From assembly GCF_052055585.1 (NCBI RefSeq), contig NZ_CP170485.1:1798001-1862000 (forward strand): 64,000 nt of DNA, in the 5' to 3' direction. Each line of letters starts with the position of its first letter. Position 1 is the stretch's first letter. Below, one piece after another: positions 36,401 to 44,402 of this stretch. Below the pieces are notes generated by a model, which saw nothing but the letters and a program-made list of their open reading frames with translations, ran no database searches and was not told the DNA's origin. The translations under genes and the position numbers were made by a program. This DNA is from Oceanicaulis sp052055585 (GTDB taxonomy: Bacteria > Pseudomonadota > Alphaproteobacteria > Caulobacterales > Maricaulaceae).

Positions 36401-37130
36401 GGAAGAAGTCAGTATCGGGACAGGCCGTGGCCGCAGCCGCTGAGCTGAGCTCGGTCTGGGTTTCCAGCCCGTTCGGACACAGGGACGTCACCGCGCCATT
36501 ATTGTCGCCAGTCCCGATCGTGTTGAAACAGGCGCTGGCGATGATGGCGTCTTCCACCATCGGATGCTCGGCCTCGATGCCGGTATCCAGAATCGCCACA
36601 CTGGTTCCGGCCCCGCGTACGCCGCGGCTCCACAGCACATCCGCGCCAATCTGGCCCATGGACACATCCGTGGCCGGACGCATCGGCAGGTTATCATACA
36701 CCGCCTGAACAGCCGGATGGGCGCGTAGCCGGGCGATTTCCTCGGCGTTCGCGTTCACCACAAAGCCCGGCGTTACGTCAAAAGCCGTGTAACCGCTCGC
36801 CGGCTCTTCAAAGCTGCGCTCGGCGGAGCGGAAACCGGAAAAGGCCTCGCCCATCACCGCGCTGCGGGTTTGCGCGATCCGGTCGCGCAAATAATCGCCT
36901 TCGGGATCATCTTCGGCCGCCGCAATGACTTCATCCATCGGCACGTCCAGTATGACGATCACCGAAGTACGCCCGCCAGATGCGAGGCGCGACAGGGTAT
37001 TGTCAGAAACCGGCCCTTCCAGGACGCCGGACAGATCAGCGTCAGCCTCCTGCGCATAAACAGCGCCCGCGGACGCCAGAACCGAACTTGCGCCCAGCAG
37101 GGCGGCCAAAACAGTATTCAACGTATTCAT
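33459..37130 (-). CDS. Large secreted subtilase (S8) with four C-terminal two-Cys repeats
   Basis: A 1223-residue exported serine protease. The signal peptide ends at about 26 (AVYAQ) and an I9-like propeptide covers about 50-147. The catalytic domain shows Asp182 (AILDTGIEAEHP), His255 (CAHGTHVASIAAG), the oxyanion region VVVASGND and Ser467 (LSGTSMATPHVAGAF). Paired cysteines in the loops suggest disulfides. A linker at 540-650 leads to four repeat units at about 658-777, 826-947, 968-1087 and 1104-1222. Each begins F/VGPFEW, carries one Cys in DCSLTIR-like and one in DCGAFGRGDL-like motifs, and ends in G.ITDFGFD. The start lies 12 bp after an I9-like lipoprotein gene, so the two are co-transcribed. 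The repeats may anchor or target the enzyme at the cell surface. Confidence 0.93.
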   Translation of the reverse strand: MNTLNTVLAALLGASSVLASAGAVYAQEADADLSGVLEGPVSDNTLSRLASGGRTSVIVILDVPMDEVIAAAEDDPEGDYLRDRIAQTRSAVMGEAFSGFRSAERSFEEPASGYTAFDVTPGFVVNANAEEIARLRAHPAVQAVYDNLPMRPATDVSMGQIGADVLWSRGVRGAGTSVAILDTGIEAEHPMVEDAIIASACFNTIGTGDNNGAVTSLCPNGLETQTELSSAAAATACPDTDFFPNDPNAADGCAHGTHVASIAAGRALNLSGGSRVSGAAPSASIVAVNVFSRFDEAACADDGEPPEEHACVLSYSSDQIRALDWLYQNRTQLNLASVNMSLGGFGNNVDVCTRTSINNSMGILRNAGVAVVVASGNDANSDNYTDGIGAPACVANAISVGAVDDNDEVTSFSNDAPILDLLAPGSRILAGIITERPEPGQNCQVVPDTEPNSDGVCHWFSQLSGTSMATPHVAGAFALLRSSFPSASVDEMLAAFKITGVPVMNPRTQRIHARIQVDAAYDFLASGQGVVRNVSLADQSRYDARNTNSSVSSFNTTSRLIQNTSGQSRTIRVVSKPSWLTTEFFSGSGAPSGSPVSVTSLTMGSAGQLRLGVGEVGLNNGFNSGELVLSVDGSSTQIRVKVTALVTTPIVAGFETVRFGPFEWVGDVDQSVGSIFRLVGLNTAIPASISADIERWGARDGQTVTDASIRCDFTIRANRYSGNEYLIGAADFADCPRFDRGDVYLDVRVDEADATSVRVRRFLFNGSGGITDAAFDPSGGAAVSEPLSARSGALGGEDHTLPVLMAEDVASPRETSAPQATAQTQFGPFEWTYDANGALRSEFRLSPILTGDSFSVDVAIANASASGYAGNFNDCSLTIRSVRRGENDYQILPEDLADCGAFGRADLTFRVTADSSRINYSQGDIHNMRMQRFIRQTTGSLTDFHLDSAPSSGAIPANLSNGSEQVIVGPFEWTGDSTAPTSNQFRIAGVVNGAVSSIDVMIANATASGYAGGFNDCSLTIRPQRAGANDFLILREDLADCGAFGRGDLTFRIRVPNNGFASEVKVRRLAFGALGDITDFGFDAEDGAGKTPTAISGGREEVVFGPFEWVGDAQAGTQGVFRITGIDGGLPDSIEVAIANATGGNGQYIGDFSDCSITLRPAKAGRNEYVIGASDFSDCGSFGRGDLSFRIRANAAVLDSTVRMRRFAVTTAGGLTDFGFDNE

Positions 37131-37142
37131 TCTGGAAACACC

Positions 37143-37556
37143 CTAACCTTCAGCGCCTGCGCCCGTGGGGCGGTGGGTTTGGTCGGCCTCGACCTGTACG
37201 ACGTCCGGATGGCGCATCAGGTTTTGCGCCTCCTCTGGGGTCAAACGGATTTCAAAGGCGTGGATGGAGACGAAGCTGCCGCCATAAGGGGGAGTCTCGC
37301 CTCCGAAAACCGCTGCGAGAACGCGGTCCCGGTCCGCCTCCAGCTGAGCGCGCATCTGCTCGGCGCCCTGCTCAGACGCTGCAGCGTCCTCTGAACGGCT
37401 CAAAGAGACGATATAGTTGCTGCGATCCGCCTGAACCGGACCTGAATGATCCCCGGTCGCCGGCGGACCAGAGGGCGCGCATGCGCTCGCCGCGCCGACA
37501 ACAAGGCCAAGGACCAGGGCAGTTCGCCCCAGCGTCCCCGATATGCGTTGGAACAT
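37143..37556 (-). CDS. Stand-alone I9 (subtilase propeptide/inhibitor)-like lipoprotein
   Basis: A 137-residue lipoprotein: signal with lipobox AASAC (Cys26), then one small domain. The domain starts NYIVSLSRSED, continues with a helix (EQMRAQLEADRDRVLAAVFG) and ends FVSIHAFEIRLTPEEAQNLM plus RHPDVVQVEADQ. That order matches the I9 inhibitor/propeptide fold of subtilases, including the closing strand that enters the protease active site. Placed 12 bp before a subtilase gene, it could act in trans as an inhibitor or folding helper, protecting the cell while the protease crosses the periplasm. That role is inferred. The Met at 37556 is chosen for the signal peptide and AGGGGAG upstream. Confidence 0.8.
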   Translation of the reverse strand: MFQRISGTLGRTALVLGLVVGAASACAPSGPPATGDHSGPVQADRSNYIVSLSRSEDAAASEQGAEQMRAQLEADRDRVLAAVFGGETPPYGGSFVSIHAFEIRLTPEEAQNLMRHPDVVQVEADQTHRPTGAGAEG

Positions 37557-37764
37557 GCGCTGTCTCCCCTTATGCAGCGTCCCCTTTTCGGGGCGGATTA
37601 TCCCTGCATCAGGTAGAGTATTTCTTAAATTAGCAAAGAAAGCGAGACATCGGACGTGCGCGACGCCTCGCCGGAATACGCGCTGAACGCGAATTTTCGG
37701 GCGCAATCAACACGAAGACGATGCCGTAAATGCACGCGCAAAGTTTTTGAAATGGAAAGAAGGA

Positions 37765-37840
37765 TGGTGCCCGGGGGCGGATTCGAACCACCGACACGCG
37801 GATTTTCAATCCGCTGCTCTACCAACTGAGCTACCCGGGC
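37765..37840 (-). tRNA. tRNA-Phe (GAA), CCA encoded
   Basis: The minus strand reads GCCCGGGTAGCTCAGTTGGT at its 5' end and closes with CCCGGGC-A-CCA, a perfect 7-bp acceptor stem. The anticodon stem GCGGA/TCCGC holds the loop TTGAAAA, giving anticodon GAA. The T arm contains GGTTCGAATCC. Total length is 76 nt including the encoded CCA. Confidence 0.97.
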
Positions 37841-38041
37841 GAGCGGAGCGAACTGTGTGTTCGCCGCGCTGAGGACGCGGTTTATAGGCAAGCGCGCGGA
37901 GGCTGTCCATGCCCTCAAATCAGTCTTGTGCAGTCCAAATGTAATTTGTCCGGTCTGCCTTCGCACTTGCCCGGATATACACAGGCCTGCTAACCGCTCT
38001 TGCGTTATATTCTCAAAACCTCCCCAACCCCGAGGACCGCA

Positions 38042-40708
38042 ATGAACCCCAAAGTCTGCGTCAGCGCCCTGGCTCTTCTGGCCATGCTGGGTGAAAGCGG
38101 TCTGGCGATCGCCCAGACCGTTCAGGATGATGTCATCACCATCACCGCAGGCCGCGCGCCCGGCGCGCAATGGGGCGACCGCCCTGTGGTCACGCTGGAC
38201 GCCGAAGCGCTCAAGAAGAGCGGTCTGTCCGATCTCGGCGATGCGCTGGCCTTCAGCCCGGCTATTGTCGGCTCGGAATTCAATGACGATCCGGGCACCC
38301 AAAACGACACCTCGGGCACGTCCAGCGTCAATCTGCGCGGCCTTGGCCTTGGCGCCACGCTTGTGCTGGTGAACGGCGTGCGTCAGGCGCCGTCCTCGGT
38401 GGCGTCTGATGATGGCGCGAGCTTTGTGGACATGAACGCGCTTGTCCCCGACATCGCCATCGGCCGGGTGGAGATTCTCAAGGACGGCGCCTCGCCGCTC
38501 CATGGCTCGGACGCAGTGGCCGGCGTGGTCAACGTCATCACCGACGATCTGTTTGAAGGCGTTGAAGTCCGGCTCGAAGCGCGCGGCCCCGACGCCTTTG
38601 ACGGCGCAGGCTTCACCTCGATCCTCTCGGCACGCGCGGGCGAGAACCTTGGCGCATGGACTATCATGGGCGCGATCAGCTATCGCGACACCGATGGCGT
38701 GGAAGGGTTTGAGACCGACTTCATTCCCGGCACCGGCCTGTCCGCTCTGGGCCAGCCGGGCGCGTATTACATCCAGGCGCCGGGCGGCGGGTTTGAAGTG
38801 ACGACGCCGTCAGGCGGCCCTCAGGTCATCATCGACCGCGATTGCGCCGCTGCAGGCGGTCAGCCGCTGGTTCTGGGCGCAGACACGGCCTTTGGCACGC
38901 CGGGCTATTGCCGGCTCGATTACGGCCAGTTCTTCTCGCTGATCCCTGATGAGAGCCGACTCAATGTCTATGGCGCCCTGACGGGTGATTTTGGCGATAC
39001 GCGCCTGACCCTGCGCGCGGCCTGGGCCAATACCCAGCTGACGCGCGGCAACTCCCCCTCCCTGCCCGCGCTGAGCTTTCCCACCATTCCGATCACCAAT
39101 CCGGGCAATTACTTCAACCGCGACGTCACCTGGAATGGTCGTCCGCGCGGGGTGAATTCCGGCGCCGCACGGCGCAGCTTTGATCATAACACGCTGCGGC
39201 TCGAGGCCGGGCTGGAGCATGACTTTGACGCGCTTGGTCGCGACTGGACCGCCGAAGCGAGCCTCGCCTTCTCCCGCAATGAGCTGGAAGCCACCATCAC
39301 CGACCATATCGGCGACCGCCTCGACGCCGCGCTCAACGGGTTTGGCGGCGCGAACTGCCAGACCGGCGCCAGCGCAGGCGATCAGAGCGCGGGCTGTTAC
39401 TGGTTCAACCCGTTCGGCTCGGGCGCCCTCGTCACTGATCCCAATGATCCGCGCTATAACGATCCTGATCTGCTCGCCTGGATGCTGGGCGAGGATGTGC
39501 GCACCTCGACGTCTGAACTCACCAGCCTCGACGCGAGCGTGACCACGGCGCACTTTTTCGCTGTCCCGGCGGGCCATGTCTCGCTGACCGTCGGCGCCCA
39601 GCTGCGCAATGAGAGCCTTGAGGTCAATCACGGCCAGACCTTCAACGACGACGCTTTCCTGTTCATTGTGGGCGGGCCTGACTATGCGGGCGAGCGCGAT
39701 GTGGCGAGCCTTTATGCCGAGAGCGTCATTCCGCTGCATGAGCGCGCCCGTCTGACCCTGGCGGCCCGCTATGAGGATCTGGAGGACTTCTCCTCCACCG
39801 ATCCCAAGGTCGCGCTTGCCGTGGACGTGACCGACGCGCTGACCCTGTCGGCGAGCTGGGCTCAATCCTTCCGCGCGCCGTCCCTGCATCAGCAGATCAG
39901 CGCCACCACGACACTGCAATCACTCACCATCGGCAATCAGAGCCTGTTCCGCCCGGTGCGCACGGTCGGCTCTCAGGATCTCGATCCGGAAACCTCTGAC
40001 AGCTATTCGCTGGGGCTGAGCTGGCGTCAGGGCGCCTGGACCGCCCGCGTGGACGCCTGGCGACTGGACGTCGAAGATCTGATCATCGAGGAGAGCGCCA
40101 ACGCCATCCTCGCCGCCGACTTCGCTGATGATGGCGTCTACAATGATCCGCGCGTCGAGCTGTCCCAGACCGGCGATGTGGTGCTGGTGCGCGCCAATTT
40201 CGTCAACGCTCCCAGTGTCGAGGCGCAGGGCGTGGACTTCGCCCTTGCTCATGACGGGGTTGATCTGGGGCGCTTTGGCACGGTGAATGCGGGTCTGGAG
40301 GCCGTCTATATTGACGAGTTCACCCTGCTTGATCCGGTTCTGAACACCGAGATCGACGCGGCGGGCAATCGCAACTTCACCAATTTCGCGCGCTCCCTGC
40401 CACAATGGCGCACGAGCGTCCGCGCAGGCTGGATGAACGGTCCGTGGAGTGTGAATGCGCAGGCGCGCTATATCTCCTCTTATGACGATGACGAGAATGG
40501 CGGCGCGAAGATCGACAGCTGGACGGCGTATGACCTGCAGGCGGGATGGGCGTCCAATGTGCGCGGTCATGCCCTGACCGCCAGTGTTGGCGCACTCAAC
40601 CTGTTTGATGAAGAGGCGCCCTTTGTAAACACGCCTCTGGGCTATGACACCAAGGTGCATGACGCCCGTGGCCGGGTGCTTTACGCCCGGATCAGCGTGC
40701 AGCGCTAG
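38042..40708 (+). CDS. TonB-dependent receptor
   Basis: An 888-residue outer-membrane transporter. The signal peptide ends near residue 24 (GLAIAQ). The plug follows with ITITAGRAPGAQW, DLGDALAFSPAIVGSEFND, SSVNLRGLGLGATLVLVNG, then IGRVEILKDGASPLHGSDAV and AGVVNVIT. The long extracellular loops and the barrel fill the rest, ending VLYARISVQR. The plug type (NLRGLGxxxTLVLVNGxR) is common in receptors for carbohydrates or other organic substrates in Caulobacterales and relatives, so iron is not implied. GAGG precedes the Met at 38042. It is divergent from tRNA-Phe and ends at a strong terminator. Confidence 0.92.
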   Translation: MNPKVCVSALALLAMLGESGLAIAQTVQDDVITITAGRAPGAQWGDRPVVTLDAEALKKSGLSDLGDALAFSPAIVGSEFNDDPGTQNDTSGTSSVNLRGLGLGATLVLVNGVRQAPSSVASDDGASFVDMNALVPDIAIGRVEILKDGASPLHGSDAVAGVVNVITDDLFEGVEVRLEARGPDAFDGAGFTSILSARAGENLGAWTIMGAISYRDTDGVEGFETDFIPGTGLSALGQPGAYYIQAPGGGFEVTTPSGGPQVIIDRDCAAAGGQPLVLGADTAFGTPGYCRLDYGQFFSLIPDESRLNVYGALTGDFGDTRLTLRAAWANTQLTRGNSPSLPALSFPTIPITNPGNYFNRDVTWNGRPRGVNSGAARRSFDHNTLRLEAGLEHDFDALGRDWTAEASLAFSRNELEATITDHIGDRLDAALNGFGGANCQTGASAGDQSAGCYWFNPFGSGALVTDPNDPRYNDPDLLAWMLGEDVRTSTSELTSLDASVTTAHFFAVPAGHVSLTVGAQLRNESLEVNHGQTFNDDAFLFIVGGPDYAGERDVASLYAESVIPLHERARLTLAARYEDLEDFSSTDPKVALAVDVTDALTLSASWAQSFRAPSLHQQISATTTLQSLTIGNQSLFRPVRTVGSQDLDPETSDSYSLGLSWRQGAWTARVDAWRLDVEDLIIEESANAILAADFADDGVYNDPRVELSQTGDVVLVRANFVNAPSVEAQGVDFALAHDGVDLGRFGTVNAGLEAVYIDEFTLLDPVLNTEIDAAGNRNFTNFARSLPQWRTSVRAGWMNGPWSVNAQARYISSYDDDENGGAKIDSWTAYDLQAGWASNVRGHALTASVGALNLFDEEAPFVNTPLGYDTKVHDARGRVLYARISVQR

Positions 40709-40712
40709 ACAC

Positions 40713-40743
40713 AAGCCCCGCAGCCTGGCTGCGGGGCTTTTTC
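40713..40743 (+). terminator. Hairpin terminator
   Basis: An 11-bp stem (AAGCCCCGCAG/CTGCGGGGCTT) with a CCTGG loop runs into a TTTTT tract. It ends the TonB receptor transcript before the convergent porin gene. Confidence 0.88.
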
Positions 40744-40750
40744 GTTCCGG

Positions 40751-42091
40751 TCAGAAGCTGAACTTAGTCTGGATATAGCCGTAAACGGTGTCGCCATTGT
40801 CTGGCGTATTCGGAGCACGCTCAGCGAATTCGCCCTGAAACAGAACCGCACCGCCCAGCTCCAGCTGCAAGCGGTCTTCCACCAGCCAGTGGCGCACCCG
40901 GCCTGACACATGGGTCCCGATATAGTCGCCGGACTGGCCCGTGCGATCGACCACGCCACTACCGGCCCAGGCGTCCGTGTCAGACGCCAGGAACGCGCCC
41001 TTTACCAGAAAAAGGGCGTCCGTAGGCCCCTCCTTCACGCTCAGCCGGACGCCCGGTGCGGAGATGTTTTGCCGCCGCAACGGTCCGTGAATGCTGGTAT
41101 GGCCGAAATCGCCACGCCGCCCGCCATAAAGCGGGTCAAAGCGCGACCAGTCGCCATCACCCAGCTCTTCGCCCGAGGCGTATTCATACTCAAGCGAAAG
41201 TCTCGGGCGCCACGGCGCGTCAAAGGTGTAGCCCAGCGCGGCATGATGGGTCTGGGCGGAGACATCCAGACTTTGGGCGCCCGCGGCGCTCGACACGCTG
41301 CGTTCGCCGAACTGAAAGGCATGCTCGATCTCGAAATCCCAGCGCCTGCGCGCCGGCTCACGCAACAGGCGCAGGCCCGGGGTATAAAGCGCCCGGTCCG
41401 CCGTCGGGCGCCTGGCGGCGTCCTGCTCGCTCAGTCCATAGAGATAGACCTCGGCGCTCAGATCGGACGCCTCGAACTGGCGCGTCAGGCTGATCGCCCA
41501 GAACTGCTGGTCCCAGTTTTCCTCGTCAAAGGCGTGATCGTTCTCGAGAAGACGCGCCGCGTCCGACGGGCGCCGCTCTACCGGCACGGTCCAGAAGGCG
41601 ACCAGCTCGGCCCCCTCGCCGATCTCCGCGATCAGTCGGGCGCCGGTAAAGGCGTTGCGAGTGTTGCGAAAGCTGTTGCGATCAACCAGGCGCTCGCCGC
41701 CCAGATCAATCGTCATGCGCCCCATCGTCAGCTCCGCCGGGCGCTCCAACCCCATCAGAGACTGCAGGTCTGCACGCACATGCGCCTGCAGCACTTCAAG
41801 TGTGTTCACATGAGAGGTGGACAGAGATGACCCGCTGTCATTGCCATAGACACGGCTGTCGGCAAGCTCGACCGCCAGGGTCCAGCCCGGACGCGTCGCC
41901 TCGCCTGACAGGAAGGTGCGCAGGGCCAGCGACTGATCCCCGCCTGATCCGCCTTCCCGGAACTGGTTGCTCAGCGTCTCATAGCGCGCCCGGAACGAGC
42001 CGGAGGCAGACAGTCGCCATCCCGCTTCTGCGGGAAGCGGCTCTGCCGCCGTCATCGCCAGACTGCTCGCCGCCAGACGCACCAGATCCAT
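40751..42091 (-). CDS. Alginate-export-type outer-membrane porin
   Basis: A 446-residue protein resembling the alginate export (AlgE-like) family of 18-strand barrels. It shows alternating hydrophobic strands, GRMTIDLGGERLVDRNSFRN, the NTRNAFTGARL block, and a C-terminal aromatic (YIQTKFSF). The first ~22 residues form a short signal-like stretch. It is most likely a passive or selective outer-membrane channel; the substrate need not be alginate, since no alginate genes are nearby. GGAGGGG lies before the Met at 42091. It converges with the TonB receptor across a terminator, and the two may serve one nutrient, which is speculation. Confidence 0.78.
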   Translation of the reverse strand: MDLVRLAASSLAMTAAEPLPAEAGWRLSASGSFRARYETLSNQFREGGSGGDQSLALRTFLSGEATRPGWTLAVELADSRVYGNDSGSSLSTSHVNTLEVLQAHVRADLQSLMGLERPAELTMGRMTIDLGGERLVDRNSFRNTRNAFTGARLIAEIGEGAELVAFWTVPVERRPSDAARLLENDHAFDEENWDQQFWAISLTRQFEASDLSAEVYLYGLSEQDAARRPTADRALYTPGLRLLREPARRRWDFEIEHAFQFGERSVSSAAGAQSLDVSAQTHHAALGYTFDAPWRPRLSLEYEYASGEELGDGDWSRFDPLYGGRRGDFGHTSIHGPLRRQNISAPGVRLSVKEGPTDALFLVKGAFLASDTDAWAGSGVVDRTGQSGDYIGTHVSGRVRHWLVEDRLQLELGGAVLFQGEFAERAPNTPDNGDTVYGYIQTKFSF

Positions 42092-42180
42092 TCGGGCCCC
42101 TCCAAAAACTGTCACGAAAGTGTAACATAGGAGGGATTTCCACCCGTTCAATTCAAACGGGCGTCAGGTCGGCGTGAAGC

Positions 42181-42378
42181 TCAGTTTTCGTCGTCGCCGC
42201 CCTCGCCGCGCGCTTCCGGCGGCAAGGCTTCAGGCGGGACAGGCTCACCCGGAACGGCATAGGCGCCCGAGAACCAGCGCCCCAGATCGGCGTCTGCGCA
42301 GCGGGCCGAGCAGAAGGGCCTGTATTTGGGATCCATGGGCTTTTTGCAGATCGGGCAGCCGGGCTTGGATTTGCTCAT
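42181..42378 (-). CDS. yacG: DNA gyrase inhibitor YacG
   Basis: A 65-residue zinc-ribbon protein with CPIC at 8-11 and C-x3-C (FCSARCADADLGRW) at 23-27, the YacG pattern. In E. coli YacG binds GyrB and blocks DNA binding. An acidic tail follows the zinc site. Its ATG overlaps the stop of the RNase E/G gene by 4 bases, so it is the last gene of the infA-maf-RNase-yacG run. Confidence 0.93.
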   Translation of the reverse strand: MSKSKPGCPICKKPMDPKYRPFCSARCADADLGRWFSGAYAVPGEPVPPEALPPEARGEGGDDEN

Positions 42379-43439
42379 AGCGGACGCACCTCGAAGTCAC
42401 GCGCGCCCCGGGCCTCTTCCAGCACCAGTTCAAAGCGGTCTCCGAGACGCGATTTCATCGCCTTGGTCCAGCCGATGGGATCATTTTCAAGCCAGGCATA
42501 AACCTCGGCGCCAGCCAGCAGCGCCAGACGCCCGCCGCGCTTGGCCTTGCCTTCCGCTTCCAGACGACGCAACGCCGCAAGGGCGCGGGTCTCCACGCTC
42601 TCCACGCCAAAGCGCTCCCAGCAGATTTCATGCAAGGCGCGACCCAGACGCTGGCGGGACAGTTCGACAATCGCAAAGCGGCTTGCCGGCGCCACATCAA
42701 TCTTCGCAGGATCGCGCTTGAAGGCGCCCTTCAGGGTCTGATCAAGCTGGCTCTGGTCCTGCTTTTTCTTCAGCGGCAGAAAATCGATGGCGACGACGCC
42801 GCCAATACCGCGCAGACGGATCTGGCGCGCCGCTTCACGCGCGGCGGTCTTGTTCAGATCGAGCGCCATTTTGGGCGACCCGCCCTGGGTGTGACGTCCG
42901 GCTGAGTCCACATCAATCGCCGTCATCGCGGTGACCGGTTCGATCACCAGGCGTCCGCCGCCCGATAGCGGAACAACCGCTTCCAGCGCTTCGTCAAAGA
43001 GCTGATCGAGTTCGACTTCCGCCTCTTTCGGCGTGCGCACGGGCGCGTCGTACATCATCGACAGGCGCTCGGCGATCGGCGGTGCAGACACCACGATTTC
43101 AGGCGCCTCGCCCGGCTCGACATCAAACAGGACCAGCGTCGGGCCCTTTTCCTGAAATTGTTCGCGCGCAATCTGAACGCCAATGGCCGCGCCTTCATGC
43201 AAGCCGTCCGGACGCCCGGCCTTGCCGAACGGCAGGAAGCCCGCCGGACCGCGGCCAATGTCACAGAAGGCGCCATTGATCGATGCATCGATCTTGGTCA
43301 CCCGGGCGCGATAGACTTCGCCGCGCCAGGCGCGTTTGCCGCGCTCGGACCAGCGTTCCACATGCAGCTCGATAGCGCGGTCGCCATCAATAACGGCCGC
43401 GCGGGTTTCACCCACATGATCAGCAGCGACGATTCTCAA
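42375..43439 (-). CDS. Short ribonuclease E/G family protein
   Basis: A 354-residue member of the RNase E/G family that keeps the catalytic core only. An S1-like domain lies at about 35-95 (GEVYRARVTKIDASINGAFC, IGRGPAGFLP), and the Mg2+-binding acids sit in AMTAIDVDSAGRHTQ and GGVVAIDFLPL. The zinc-link cysteines and the long C-terminal scaffold of RNase E are missing, and it is shorter than typical RNase G. It should cleave single-stranded RNA near 5' monophosphates, but the shorter form may differ. The 4-base overlaps with maf and yacG show translational coupling. Confidence 0.88.
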   Translation of the reverse strand: MRIVAADHVGETRAAVIDGDRAIELHVERWSERGKRAWRGEVYRARVTKIDASINGAFCDIGRGPAGFLPFGKAGRPDGLHEGAAIGVQIAREQFQEKGPTLVLFDVEPGEAPEIVVSAPPIAERLSMMYDAPVRTPKEAEVELDQLFDEALEAVVPLSGGGRLVIEPVTAMTAIDVDSAGRHTQGGSPKMALDLNKTAAREAARQIRLRGIGGVVAIDFLPLKKKQDQSQLDQTLKGAFKRDPAKIDVAPASRFAIVELSRQRLGRALHEICWERFGVESVETRALAALRRLEAEGKAKRGGRLALLAGAEVYAWLENDPIGWTKAMKSRLGDRFELVLEEARGARDFEVRPL

Positions 43440-44026
43440 AACACGTATCCCAATCCGACCAGCAATTGCCGCGCCTCATAGACCGGCAACCCCATCACGC
43501 CGGTATACGATCCGATCAGCTTGCTGATGTAAGCGCCGGCCCGGCCCTGAATGCCATAGCCGCCCGCCTTGCCATTCCATTCACCGCTCTCAAGATAGGC
43601 GGTGATTTCATCTTCGCTCAGACGCTTGAAGGCCAGACGGGTCTCCACGACCCGGCTCGCCTCACGCCCGTCCGGCGCCCGGACGGCCACCCCGGTATAG
43701 ACCCGGTGATTGCGTCCGCTCAGAAGCCGCAGACAGGCGTCGGCGGTCTCCCGGTCTTCCGATTTGGGCAGAATGCGGCGTCCCACGCCGACCACCGTAT
43801 CACTCGCCAGCACGAAACAGCCGGGATGATCGGCGGCGGCGAGCTTTTCGACCGCCAGACGCAGCGCCAGATCACGCGGCAATTCGCCGGGGCGCTCGGT
43901 CTCGTCGATATCGGTCGGGGCGATCTGGTCGGGCGGCGCGCCGATGCCGGTCAGCAAGTCGCGGCGGCGCGGCGACGCGCTCGCCAGCACAAAGGGCGCG
44001 CGCGCGGCGTTCGGCGTCACGCTCAC
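43436..44026 (-). CDS. maf: Maf family nucleoside triphosphate pyrophosphatase
   Basis: A 196-residue Maf protein that hydrolyses non-canonical or modified NTPs and removes them from the pool. The SASPRR motif is at 16-21 (VLASASPRRRDLL), and VLASDTVVGVGRRILPKSED and GKAGGYGIQGRAGAY are family blocks. It begins almost directly after infA and overlaps the RNase gene by 4 bases. Linkage to infA and yacG is typical of alphaproteobacteria. Confidence 0.95.
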   Translation of the reverse strand: MSVTPNAARAPFVLASASPRRRDLLTGIGAPPDQIAPTDIDETERPGELPRDLALRLAVEKLAAADHPGCFVLASDTVVGVGRRILPKSEDRETADACLRLLSGRNHRVYTGVAVRAPDGREASRVVETRLAFKRLSEDEITAYLESGEWNGKAGGYGIQGRAGAYISKLIGSYTGVMGLPVYEARQLLVGLGYVF

Positions 44027-44027
44027 C

Positions 44028-44246
44028 TTACTTGAAGCGATAGGTGATGCGACCCTTGGTCAGGTCATAGGGCGTCATCTCGACCAGAACCTTGTCGCCC
44101 GCCAGCACGCGGATGCGGTTCTTGCGCATCTTGCCAGCCGTGTGAGCGATGATTTCGTGATCATTTTCCAGTTTGACCTTGAAGGTCGCGTTGGGCAGCA
44201 GTTCCACGACTTCGCCGGGAAACTCCAGCAGTTCTTCCTTCGCCAT
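44028..44246 (-). CDS. infA: Translation initiation factor IF-1
   Basis: A 72-residue OB-fold protein that binds the ribosomal A site during initiation. It starts MAKEELLEFPGEVVELLPNA, then TFKVKLENDHEIIAHTAGKM, RKNRIRVLAGDKVLVEMTPY and ends GRITYRFK, a near-complete match to alphaproteobacterial IF-1. The Met at 44246 has AGAGGAG just upstream; the 18 residues before it in the longer frame are not part of the family. It heads the operon with maf, the RNase gene and yacG, just after a terminator. Confidence 0.98.
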   Translation of the reverse strand: MAKEELLEFPGEVVELLPNATFKVKLENDHEIIAHTAGKMRKNRIRVLAGDKVLVEMTPYDLTKGRITYRFK

Positions 44247-44298
44247 GCAGCTCCTCTTGATCAATGGCGTAAATTCAGACGCATAGGCGTCAAAACGC

Positions 44299-44344
44299 AA
44301 AAACCCCGAACGCTTCGCGCATGAGGACTCATGCCAGCGTCGGG
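44299..44344 (-). terminator. Long hairpin terminator upstream of infA
   Basis: On the minus strand, CCCGACGCT pairs with AGCGTTCGGG (one bulge) around an inner GCATGA/TCATGC hairpin, followed by GGGGTTTTTGCG. It ends the murA-to-phosphatase transcript and isolates infA. Confidence 0.82.
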
Positions 44345-44402
44345 CAGTGTTGGGGCGCTATATAAGCGTCATCGCCCCAATCGTCGAGCGTGGTTGTAAG
44401 GG

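Noticed and set aside
33459..37130. A CRISPR-like or DNA tandem array in the subtilase genes
   Set aside because: The periodicity is at protein level (about 360 bp units with diverged DNA), with no spacers or short identical repeats.
29587..37840. The protease cluster as an island integrated at tRNA-Phe
   Set aside because: No second copy of the tRNA 3' end, no integrase and no sharp boundary is seen on the far side.
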